Shown: positions 1-5,092 of the stretch, piece after piece
Numbering within the stretch: the stretch's first letter is position 1
Layout: every line of letters starts with the position of its first letter
Origin: Candidatus Nitrosopumilus sp.
Lineage (GTDB): Archaea; Thermoproteota; Nitrososphaeria; Nitrososphaerales; Nitrosopumilaceae
Direction: 5' to 3'
Assembly (NCBI GenBank): GCA_022758935.1
Contig: JAEMQG010000085.1
Span: 1 to 6,704, forward strand
DNA length: 6,704 bases
Position numbers and translations under genes: made by a program
The notes under the pieces: generated by a model
What the model was told of the DNA's origin: nothing
What the model saw: the letters and a program-made list of their open reading frames with translations, nothing else
The model's database searches: none

Positions 1-244
1 CAAAATCCCAGCCAAAGGATTTACAGTCATTTTTTATGTCGTCGATATTTTGGGACATGGTTATGTATACGCCAGGCTCATCAAAGTCCTTGGCACCTGA
101 ATACAAGAACTGTAATCCAAACGTGGTCTTTCCGCTACCTGTTGGACCTGAAATTAAAACAGATCTGGTCTTTTTTAATCCACCAGACAGTATGGAATCT
201 AATCCAGGAATTCCTGTTTTAACCTTAGAATAGGTAGAATCCAT
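1..244 (-). CDS. KaiC-like (RecA-superfamily) ATPase, N-terminal part, cut by window edge
   Basis: The reverse strand reads ATG at 244-242 and stays open for 81 codons to the window edge, so only the N-terminus is seen. The protein begins MDSTYSKVKTGIPGLDSILS, the usual opening of KaiC/RadA-like ATPases (TGIPGLD...GGL). A Walker A motif GPTGSGKTT follows at about residues 35-43, then LQFLYSGA and a strand ending VYITMSQ, where the family normally has 'vYvtfeE'. These proteins hydrolyse ATP in the cytoplasm. In archaea many are single-domain KaiC relatives of unknown partner, some tied to signalling or motility. Walker B and the oligomer-interface residues lie outside the window, so the exact subfamily cannot be told. 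It follows TrmB-1 on the same strand after 76 bases, but a TATA box at 271-277 suggests its own promoter. The ATPase family is secure; the specific role is unknown. Confidence 0.88.
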   Translation of the reverse strand, partial: MDSTYSKVKTGIPGLDSILSGGLKKTRSVLISGPTGSGKTTFGLQFLYSGAKDFDEPGVYITMSQNIDDIKNDCKSFGWDF

Positions 245-270
245 GTCTATAAACAGTAGACATAATTTTC

Positions 271-278
271 TATATAAG
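271..278 (-). promoter_or_regulatory. Probable TATA box of the KaiC-like gene (near-leaderless)
   Basis: On the minus strand the sequence reads CTTATATAG, with the TTATATA core at 277-271. Its centre lies about 30 bases before the ATG at 244. With the usual archaeal spacing of about 26-27 bases from TATA centre to transcription start, the mRNA would begin roughly 3 bases before the start codon. No Shine-Dalgarno sequence precedes the ATG, which fits a leaderless transcript. The prediction rests on position and composition only. Confidence 0.5.
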
Positions 279-320
279 GAGGGAGACGGGTTTAATTCTT
301 ACACGTGGGATGTTTTGAGG

Positions 321-1172
321 CTAAAGGTGAATGTACTTTGAATTTACCCATAAGGATTCAAAGAGTAATTTCATTGAATATATCATCGATTGAGAGTTCG
401 TCCACATTGCAAAAGGGGCTGTAGTTGAATTTGAATTTTTTGTAAAGAATAACAATTCAGAATCATCTTTTAGAAAGAAACAGAGATTATTTTGAATGTC
501 CTTGCTTAATTTTTTAATATTTTTTCTTTCCAAATCATCAAATATGTAGACAGTTTTTTCTGAGCATGCACTTAATAATCGAAATTGTTGTTTCGATTTA
601 ACAAATGATTCTAGAAAATCTCCATGGTATAATTTCAGAAAGTCTTTTTCTGAACCCAGTATTAAAAATTCATCCTTGAAATTATCCGTCATTTCAGTAA
701 TTTTAGATTGAATTTGGTTTGCACCCTGCAACATTTGGAATTTTTCGTCTACCTCATCGCGTATTGACCCAAAAGTTGGAATGTTCTCCCACAATTCAGA
801 TAATCCTTTTTCCATTTGTTCTAGTGATTTTATTCTTTCTTTTTCAGAGTTCACCAAGATCCATATGGCTTTGCTTAACGGTAATGCAGTGAATTGAATA
901 GGGTGTTGAAATGTTGCAGATACAATTCCCTTGTTTTGTAATGCAGATAGTAAATGATATGTTTCAGTCCTAGGCAATTTCAGTGACTTGCATACCTCAG
1001 GTGCTGTTTTTGCTCCATATTTTCCAAGATAAATAAACACTTTACTTTGATTAGATGTAAGACCATATTGTGAAAGTTCTGCCTGAACCTTCTCTACAGA
1101 TAATTTGTACTCGTATATTTGAGTATCAGGAGTAGAATCAAATATTGAAATTTGAGTTGTTTCATTTTCCAT
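321..1172 (-). CDS. TrmB-family transcriptional regulator (TrmB-1)
   Basis: A 283-residue cytoplasmic DNA-binding protein. Residues about 36-98 form the TrmB winged helix: YGLTSNQSKVFIYLGKYG, then KTAPEVCKSLKLPRTETYHL (recognition helix around PRTETYHLLSALQ) and the wing GIVSATFQHPIQFTALP. Residues about 107-130 are a charged heptad-like helix (EKERIKSLEQMEKGLSELWE), typical of the dimerising coiled coil. Residues about 145-283 resemble the C-terminal effector or PLD-like fold of TrmB proteins (FLILGSEKDF ... LYHGDFLESF), with no HKD catalytic motif seen. TrmB proteins usually sense sugars or other metabolites and control transport or metabolism genes; the ligand here cannot be read. The ATG at 1172 has AAGGA (1187-1183) ten bases upstream. 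The gene is transcribed away from the prepilin peptidase and towards the KaiC-like gene. It is a full-length paralog of the gene at 2482-3453 but lacks that protein's 45-residue tail. Confidence 0.9.
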   Translation of the reverse strand: MENETTQISIFDSTPDTQIYEYKLSVEKVQAELSQYGLTSNQSKVFIYLGKYGAKTAPEVCKSLKLPRTETYHLLSALQNKGIVSATFQHPIQFTALPLSKAIWILVNSEKERIKSLEQMEKGLSELWENIPTFGSIRDEVDEKFQMLQGANQIQSKITEMTDNFKDEFLILGSEKDFLKLYHGDFLESFVKSKQQFRLLSACSEKTVYIFDDLERKNIKKLSKDIQNNLCFFLKDDSELLFFTKNSNSTTAPFAMWTNSQSMIYSMKLLFESLWVNSKYIHL

Positions 1173-1203
1173 GTTTTTCAGATCCTTCTTAGGAAAAGAC
1201 TAG

Positions 1204-1221
1204 GCTATATTGTAGTATAGC
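1204..1221. repeat. Inverted repeat GCTATA-N6-TATAGC upstream of TrmB-1
   Basis: Perfect 6-base arms GCTATA (1204-1209) and TATAGC (1216-1221) are separated by 6 bases. It lies 32-49 bases upstream of the TrmB-1 start. The minus strand reads GCTATACT here, a plausible TATA box that would put the start of transcription near 1190 and leave an 18-base leader containing AAGGA. The dyad would thus overlap the core promoter, where a repressor could bind. The arms are AT-rich and short, so chance is a real alternative. Confidence 0.35.
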
Positions 1222-1231
1222 TAAGAATTTT

Positions 1232-1246
1232 TGATCGGATCGATCA
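1232..1246. repeat. Inverted repeat TGATCG-GAT-CGATCA, possible operator
   Basis: Perfect 6-base arms TGATCG (1232-1237) and CGATCA (1241-1246) flank GAT. The dyad sits 60-74 bases upstream of TrmB-1, just upstream of its probable TATA box, and is unusually GC-containing for this AT-rich gap. The 7-mer GATCGAT within it (1238-1244) recurs at 1363-1369 in the same gap. Known TrmB sites in other archaea are dyads, so a TrmB operator is possible; the known TGM consensus does not match directly. Confidence 0.4.
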
Positions 1247-1314
1247 GATTTCTTACTTTCTTTAAATATGTAATTATTATAAGTTTTTATAGAATTTAAG
1301 ATAAAAAACATCAT

Positions 1315-1334
1315 TTTTAATATATTTTAATATA
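1315..1334. repeat. Perfect tandem duplication of TTTTAATATA
   Basis: Two head-to-tail copies of TTTTAATATA (1315-1324 and 1325-1334) are followed by TTTTTT (1335-1340). The 10-base unit is close to one helical turn. This A/T-only block could give a curved or easily melted segment, or twin TATA-like elements. It may also simply be a slippage product in AT-rich DNA. Confidence 0.6.
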
Positions 1335-1349
1335 TTTTTTCCATAATTA

Positions 1350-1358
1350 TTAATTTAA
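1350..1358 (+). promoter_or_regulatory. Possible TATA box for the putative RNA at 1383-1479
   Basis: The plus strand reads TTAATTTAA. Its centre is about 28 bases before 1382-1383, where the first arm of the putative folded RNA begins. The spacing suits an archaeal promoter, but A/T-only strings are common throughout this gap, so the evidence is weak on its own. Confidence 0.25.
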
Positions 1359-1382
1359 GATAGATCGATTTAACATAATTGT

Positions 1383-1479
1383 CCTGTTTGTTGGGTTAGA
1401 AGTCTAATCAGACATAAAATTTGAATCTTCCAACCTTCAAATAAAAATTAGTTGCAGAGGTAGTATCAACTAAAACAGG
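1383..1479 (+). ncRNA. Putative structured RNA (three-way-junction-like fold)
   Basis: Four complementary pairs nest without conflict. The outer stem is CCTGTT (1383-1388) with AACAGG (1474-1479). Inside it, GTTGG (1390-1394) pairs with CCAAC (1430-1434) and encloses GTCT-AATC-AGAC (1402-1413). A second inner hairpin, TTAGTTG (1448-1454) with CAACTAA (1467-1473), has a 12-base loop and stacks directly against the outer stem. The GC-rich arms stand out from the surrounding A/T-only DNA. It does not match a tRNA: no T-loop or acceptor layout fits. I do not recognise a known RNA family. The strand is inferred from the TATA-like string at 1350-1358; the structure would also form on the other strand. 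No clear T-tract terminator follows at once; TTTTTT occurs at 1595-1600. Chance pairing is possible. Confidence 0.25.
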
Positions 1480-1527
1480 CTCAACCAAAAATATTTAACA
1501 TGTCTTCAAAACTTCACGAGAAAGAGA

Positions 1528-1698
1528 TCGTATTAGCACATTTCAAATTATTTACAATTAAAAAAATAGTGCAAATTAACTACATTGAAAGATATTTTTT
1601 GATACGAATCATTATTTGTAGCACATATTGTTTGGAAGTGAATGTTAAGACTTGATGAAATCCAGCACAAAATTATAAGCTGCTATCGTATCAAGAAA
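1528..1698 (+). promoter_or_regulatory. Possible switching leader before the prepilin peptidase
   Basis: TTGATACGA (1599-1607) is a perfect 9-base complement of TCGTATCAA (1686-1694). Allowing one T-G pair, the helix extends to 13 pairs (1595-1607 with 1686-1698) and ends two bases before the AGGAG ribosome-binding site at 1701. TAGCA (1619-1623) and TGCTA (1681-1685) add a nested helix on the inside. An upstream TCGTAT (1528-1533) can pair with the same ATACGA (1602-1607), so two mutually exclusive folds are possible. No known riboswitch family is recognised. The arms could instead be paired protein-binding sites in DNA. Confidence 0.3.
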
Positions 1699-1700
1699 TC

Positions 1701-1705
1701 AGGAG
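1701..1705 (+). promoter_or_regulatory. Ribosome-binding site AGGAG that fixes the TTG start at 1714
   Basis: AGGAG lies 8 bases before the TTG at 1714. This good Shine-Dalgarno match is the reason for accepting a TTG start. No ATG lies near the N-terminus in this frame; the first internal Met is residue 19, already inside the first membrane segment. Confidence 0.7.
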
Positions 1706-1713
1706 AATAAAAA

Positions 1714-2406
1714 TTGATTGAATCGTTTTCTACTTACAGTATAGCTGGAATCGGCGTTGCCCTCGCCATGTTAATAGCAGGTTCCATAATAGACGTTTGG
1801 AAAAGAGAGATACACGATTTTTTTTGGATGGGGTTTGGAATCATTGGTGTGTTATTAGTTTTTATGAATTCAGATGTTTTTCCGCATCTGATTAACATTG
1901 GCATAGCGTTGATCATATCTCCGTTCGTAATTTTTATTTGGAGAATTGGACTATTTGGAGGAGCCGATGCATTTGCGCTAATTGCCTTAGCGGTAATTGC
2001 ACCATTGGCAACATTTTCTCAAAATCCAGTTACTCCATTTACATCACTATCAAATGGGATAATATTATTTATAATACCATTTGGTAGTAACGTCTTTAGA
2101 AACTTAATTTCCATCGCAAGACATGAAAATATTTTTGAGGGATTTGAAGAAAATAGAACAAAAAAGATATGCGCCATACTCATAGGGTATAGAGCAAAAA
2201 ATCCAAAATTTTGTTTTTCGATTGAGAGGGTTGAGAACGGTAAAAAGAAATTAAACATCACAATTCATCATGCTGAAAATGAAGAATACTGTACAAAACA
2301 GGACACTTGGATTACTCCAGGCATGCCGTATCTTTTGCTTATTACCGGAGGTTTTATAATTCAGTTATTATATGGCGATGTTTTATTGAGTTTGTTCATC
2401 AAATAA
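1714..2406 (+). CDS. Archaeal prepilin/preflagellin peptidase (A24 aspartyl protease family)
   Basis: A 230-residue integral membrane protein. Two aspartates in the expected places mark the A24 family. D27 lies in SIIDVWKREIHD at the end of the first membrane helix (family pattern D..K/R..I), and D85 lies in FGGADAF, the counterpart of GxGD, here with Ala before the Asp. Hydrophobic segments fall at about 8-26, 37-52, 58-78, 83-100, 112-131 and 204-228. A soluble stretch with charged residues (about 135-202) sits before the last helix, as in archaeal FlaK/EppA-type enzymes, and the PGMPYLLLITGGF segment is also typical. These enzymes cut the leader of type IV pilin-like or archaellin precursors on the cytoplasmic face. 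No pilin gene is in the window, so the substrate is unknown. The TTG start is supported by AGGAG. Confidence 0.87.
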   Translation: MIESFSTYSIAGIGVALAMLIAGSIIDVWKREIHDFFWMGFGIIGVLLVFMNSDVFPHLINIGIALIISPFVIFIWRIGLFGGADAFALIALAVIAPLATFSQNPVTPFTSLSNGIILFIIPFGSNVFRNLISIARHENIFEGFEENRTKKICAILIGYRAKNPKFCFSIERVENGKKKLNITIHHAENEEYCTKQDTWITPGMPYLLLITGGFIIQLLYGDVLLSLFIK

Positions 2407-2446
2407 TTACAAATGCCAACTAAATAATACATGAATTGGTTGTAAT
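2406..2446. repeat. Inverted repeat between prepilin peptidase and TrmB-2
   Basis: ATTACAA (2406-2412) pairs perfectly with TTGTAAT (2440-2446). Inside, CCAA (2416-2419) pairs with TTGG (2436-2439), leaving a 3-base bulge and a 16-base loop. The left arm starts at the last base of the peptidase stop codon and the right arm runs into TAATATTA, a TATA-like string for TrmB-2. It could be a 3' end structure of the first mRNA or an operator for TrmB-2 autoregulation. There is no following T-tract, which argues against a simple terminator. Confidence 0.4.
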
Positions 2447-2450
2447 ATTA
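2443..2450 (+). promoter_or_regulatory. Possible TATA box of the TrmB-2/glycosyltransferase operon
   Basis: TAATATTA is centred near 2447, about 35 bases before the ATG at 2482. Transcription would then begin around 2473 and leave a leader of about 9 bases. No Shine-Dalgarno sequence is visible before the ATG, consistent with a very short leader. The right arm of the 2406-2446 dyad overlaps this element. Confidence 0.35.
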
Positions 2451-2481
2451 AAAGACATACACCAACTTATGTTCCAAGTTA

Positions 2482-3453
2482 ATGTTACAGTTCCTAATGA
2501 CAATAGAACACCATGAAAACATGTTTGTATCGGATAATACAATTAGTGAACTAAACAAATTACTCCTCAAATATGGTATGACCCAAAATCAGGCAAAAGT
2601 ATTTCTATATCTTAGCAAAACAGGCATCAAAACTGCCTCAGAAATATCAAAAGCGCTCGATGTTCCAAGGACAGAGACGTATAGGTTACTTGATAATTTA
2701 CAAGAGAAGGGAATTCTTTTTTCCATATTTGGAAAACCTACACAATTCAAAGTAGTTGAAATAAATGAATCCATTAGAATTTTAGTCGATGGTGAAAAAA
2801 ACAGAATCCAGGAATTAGAGAGTGGGGCCGATGATATCATAAAATTATGGAATTCAGTTACAAAGTATGCCGAAAACAAGGAAAAAATTGATGAGAATAA
2901 ATTTCAGACACTGCAGGGAAGAAATTCAATACTAGTAAAATTAGAACAGATGATAAAAGACTCATCACAGAATATACTAGTCCTAGGAACTGAATTAGAT
3001 TTTAGAAAATTTTACCATACAGATTTCATAGAGCTTCTTCAAAAAACAAAATCAGATCTTAAAGTTCTCAGTGATTATAACAAGGAAAGAAATCACATAT
3101 TTGAAGATATTCCAGCCAAGAGAATTAAAAAATTAGAAGATGTAAACAGAGAAAATTTCTGTTTCATAATTAAAGATGATAGTGAGGTTATTTTCTTTAT
3201 CAGTAATGTTGAACTCAAAGAGAAACTTGCAATTTGGACTGATTCCAGAGCATTTGTAATTACTTTGAGATCACTGTTTAATTTATTATGGACTAAATCA
3301 CATTATGTAGATGAATCAAGTATCCAATCAACACTTGAAGGTGAAATTACTTTTGAACATCGATTAAGAGAAATCGAACAAGAAAAAATCATATTAAATT
3401 ATTTACAGAGTGTTTTTAAATTGACAGAAAATGAGATGACAAATAAGAGATGA
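2482..3453 (+). CDS. TrmB-family transcriptional regulator (TrmB-2)
   Basis: A 323-residue cytoplasmic regulator, paralogous along its length to the gene at 321-1172. The winged helix is at about 30-93: YGMTQNQAKVFLYLSKTG, ASEISKALDVPRTETYRLLD and GKPTQFKVVE. A dimerising helix follows at about 103-124. The C-terminal effector-like domain at about 139-275 shares FQxLQGxN, LGxExDFxKxYHxDF and FxxKDDSExxFF with TrmB-1. It has an extra charged tail of about 45 residues (EHRLREIEQEKIILNYLQSV), likely helical. The recognition helix is nearly the same as in TrmB-1, so the DNA sites may be similar. Possible later starts at Met6 (2497) or Met14 (2521) cannot be excluded. The stop overlaps the next start (ATGA, 3450-3453), implying translational coupling with the glycosyltransferase. 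The usual TrmB ligand is a sugar, which would suit control of polysaccharide synthesis, but no ligand can be read here. Confidence 0.9.
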   Translation: MLQFLMTIEHHENMFVSDNTISELNKLLLKYGMTQNQAKVFLYLSKTGIKTASEISKALDVPRTETYRLLDNLQEKGILFSIFGKPTQFKVVEINESIRILVDGEKNRIQELESGADDIIKLWNSVTKYAENKEKIDENKFQTLQGRNSILVKLEQMIKDSSQNILVLGTELDFRKFYHTDFIELLQKTKSDLKVLSDYNKERNHIFEDIPAKRIKKLEDVNRENFCFIIKDDSEVIFFISNVELKEKLAIWTDSRAFVITLRSLFNLLWTKSHYVDESSIQSTLEGEITFEHRLREIEQEKIILNYLQSVFKLTENEMTNKR

Positions 3454-5048
3454 TCGTGAGATCACCTATCAAACCGAATCAAGAAATTACAGTTGGGAAT
3501 AACGACTTAATTGTAAAAGATAATTCAAAAAAAGAAGGAAGTCCTTTTGAAAATACAAAATCTGAAAAGAGTATACAACAAAAATCTAAAATTGATCCAG
3601 TTCAGATTATTCTTGCCGTATCAATTTTTAGTTTTTTGGTCATCTCTGTCTATGTCCTGTTAGGAAAATTAAGCTTGATAGCAATGGGAGTTGCTGGGAT
3701 CCTTACAATATATCAATTTGTTGAATCAGCTAGAAAGTCAAATTCAAGTAGTTCAAAAAAACCTAGGCCTTCAGTATTTCTGATATTTTTGGTATGCTCT
3801 CCATTTGTCGTTGCTTCATTAGTAATTTTTGAGGGGATTAAGATAATGGAGGAGGAGCCTTTTGCAATAATTCTTCTTTGGGCCTTAATGTTTACATTTT
3901 GGTCAACCTTCTTGTTTGTTCCTATGGCCATTGCAAATAAACATCGGGAAGGCATACTACCAAACTTGAAATCATTTCCAAAAGTTTCAATAATAATTCC
4001 AGCATATAATGAAGAGAAGGTAATCCAACAGACAATAGAGGGTTTGCTAGAAACAAAATATCCAAAAAAAGAGATTATTGTAGTAGACGATGGAAGTGTT
4101 GATAATACTTTGAGTATATCTATGCAATATAAAGATAAAATCAAAGTATTGCATAAAGAAAATGGTGGAAAAGCATCTGCATTAAATTATGGTCTCCAGT
4201 ATTCAACTGGAGACATTGTGGCTATTGTTGATGCAGATACTGTTGTGGGGAGACATTCCATAAATGAGATAGTAAAAGGATTTGAATCTCATGAAGGAGT
4301 GGCAGCAGTTGCAGGTAACATCAAAGTAAGGAATAGGTTAAATTGGATTACAAAATGTCAAGCATTAGAATACATCACTGGAATTCAAATTATCAGACGC
4401 GCTTTTGATACATATGGTTCAATTACTATTGTTCCAGGAGCACTTGGTGCTTTCAAGAAAACATTTCTTAAAGAATCTGGCGCATATACCAAAGATACCA
4501 TAGTAGAGGATTTTGATCAGACAATAAAGATATTAAAAGCCGGTTTAACAACCCAGGGGAGCTCAGAGGCTGTGGCATATACTGAAGCCCCATCAACATT
4601 ACATGATTTTGTATCTCAAAGAAAAAGATGGTATCGTGGAAATATTCAAGTGGTACAAAGACATTCAAATGCATTAGTCAATCCAAGATTTGGGCATCTA
4701 CACAAATTATCATTTCCATACATGGTAATAGGAATGTTCATCACACCGATTATAGGATTTTCAGCCATAGCTAGTGCAATTATAGCTACTATTTTGGGAG
4801 ATTGGTTATTAGTAGCAGAATTTATTAGCATTTTTACTATTCTTCATATTCTTACAACAGCTTTAGCAATTAGAATAGACGATGAAGACCCCAAGCTATT
4901 GTGGCATGCAGTGTTTCTAGTTTTTGGATATAAACAAATTATGGATGTTTTACTCATAAGGGCAATTTTAGAACAGATTAGAAAGAAAGAAGCCGTTTGG
5001 ACAACTGCAGGAAGAATAGGTAGTAAACAAAGTATTAAAATGCAGTAA
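3450..5048 (+). CDS. Processive family 2 membrane glycosyltransferase (PgaC/cellulose-synthase-like)
   Basis: A 532-residue polytopic membrane protein. A hydrophilic N-terminus (1-49) is followed by hydrophobic segments at about 51-71, 74-90, 108-130 and 137-160. The GT2 catalytic domain (about 177-400) has VSIIIPAYNEEKVI, the nucleotide-binding VVDDGS (D213-D214), GGKASALNYGL, the metal-binding DAD (261-263), VED (352-354, the catalytic-base region) and QRKRW (390-394). The last is the Q/RxxRW signature of processive enzymes that extend a beta-linked chain and bind it in the channel. C-terminal membrane segments follow at about 422-448, 451-475 and 483-505. Such enzymes polymerise sugar from a nucleotide donor and pass the chain across the membrane, as for poly-N-acetylglucosamine, hyaluronan or cellulose. 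The exact sugar cannot be told. The gene is translationally coupled to TrmB-2. Four predicted N-terminal helices are more than the two usual in PgaC. Confidence 0.9.
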   Translation: MIVRSPIKPNQEITVGNNDLIVKDNSKKEGSPFENTKSEKSIQQKSKIDPVQIILAVSIFSFLVISVYVLLGKLSLIAMGVAGILTIYQFVESARKSNSSSSKKPRPSVFLIFLVCSPFVVASLVIFEGIKIMEEEPFAIILLWALMFTFWSTFLFVPMAIANKHREGILPNLKSFPKVSIIIPAYNEEKVIQQTIEGLLETKYPKKEIIVVDDGSVDNTLSISMQYKDKIKVLHKENGGKASALNYGLQYSTGDIVAIVDADTVVGRHSINEIVKGFESHEGVAAVAGNIKVRNRLNWITKCQALEYITGIQIIRRAFDTYGSITIVPGALGAFKKTFLKESGAYTKDTIVEDFDQTIKILKAGLTTQGSSEAVAYTEAPSTLHDFVSQRKRWYRGNIQVVQRHSNALVNPRFGHLHKLSFPYMVIGMFITPIIGFSAIASAIIATILGDWLLVAEFISIFTILHILTTALAIRIDDEDPKLLWHAVFLVFGYKQIMDVLLIRAILEQIRKKEAVWTTAGRIGSKQSIKMQ

Positions 5049-5092
5049 GGATCATAATTTAACTTCAAAATACAATATCAGAGACAGAGTAT

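Larger units (their letters stand above)
1173..1713. other. 541-base AT-rich intergenic region between divergent genes
   Basis: This gap separates TrmB-1 (minus) from the prepilin peptidase (plus) and must hold both promoters. It contains two short inverted repeats close to TrmB-1, a 10-base tandem duplication (1315-1334), a cluster of complementary segments at 1383-1479 that could be a folded RNA, and complementary segments at 1528-1698 just before the peptidase's ribosome-binding site. I found no tRNA, no CRISPR-like array and no transposon ends. The longest ATG-initiated reading frame noticed is 51 codons (1500-1655) and does not look protein-like. The gap is large compared with the others in this window (44-120 bases), which is why its structure was examined closely. 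Confidence 0.7.

Noticed and set aside
36..233. A plus-strand open frame of 65 codons
   Set aside because: It is the antisense shadow of the KaiC-like ATPase, whose Walker A motif is clearly on the minus strand.
1381..1480. A possible tRNA, suggested by TTAGAAGTCTAA and the 7-base closing pair
   Set aside because: No T-loop motif precedes the closing 3' arm, the expected spacer and D-arm are missing, and the antisense strand does not fit either. A different folded RNA fits the pairing better.
1500..1655. A 51-codon ATG reading frame in the large gap (MSSKLHEKEIVLAHF...)
   Set aside because: No ribosome-binding site, no correctly spaced TATA box, and a composition rich in I, K, F and Y as expected from translated AT-rich noncoding DNA. 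It also overlaps the arms of the putative leader structure.
1173..1713. CRISPR array, insertion sequence or attachment site in the large gap
   Set aside because: There are no regularly spaced repeats longer than 10 bases, no transposase fragment and no terminal inverted repeats with target duplications.
3713..4144. A minus-strand open frame of 143 codons inside the glycosyltransferase gene
   Set aside because: It lies antisense to well-conserved GT2 motifs and shows no recognisable domain; its length is explained by codon bias of the sense gene.
5049..5092. Bidirectional terminator between the convergent glycosyltransferase and response-regulator genes
   Set aside because: The 44-base gap has no long T-tract in either direction and no clear hairpin, so no terminator feature is called.
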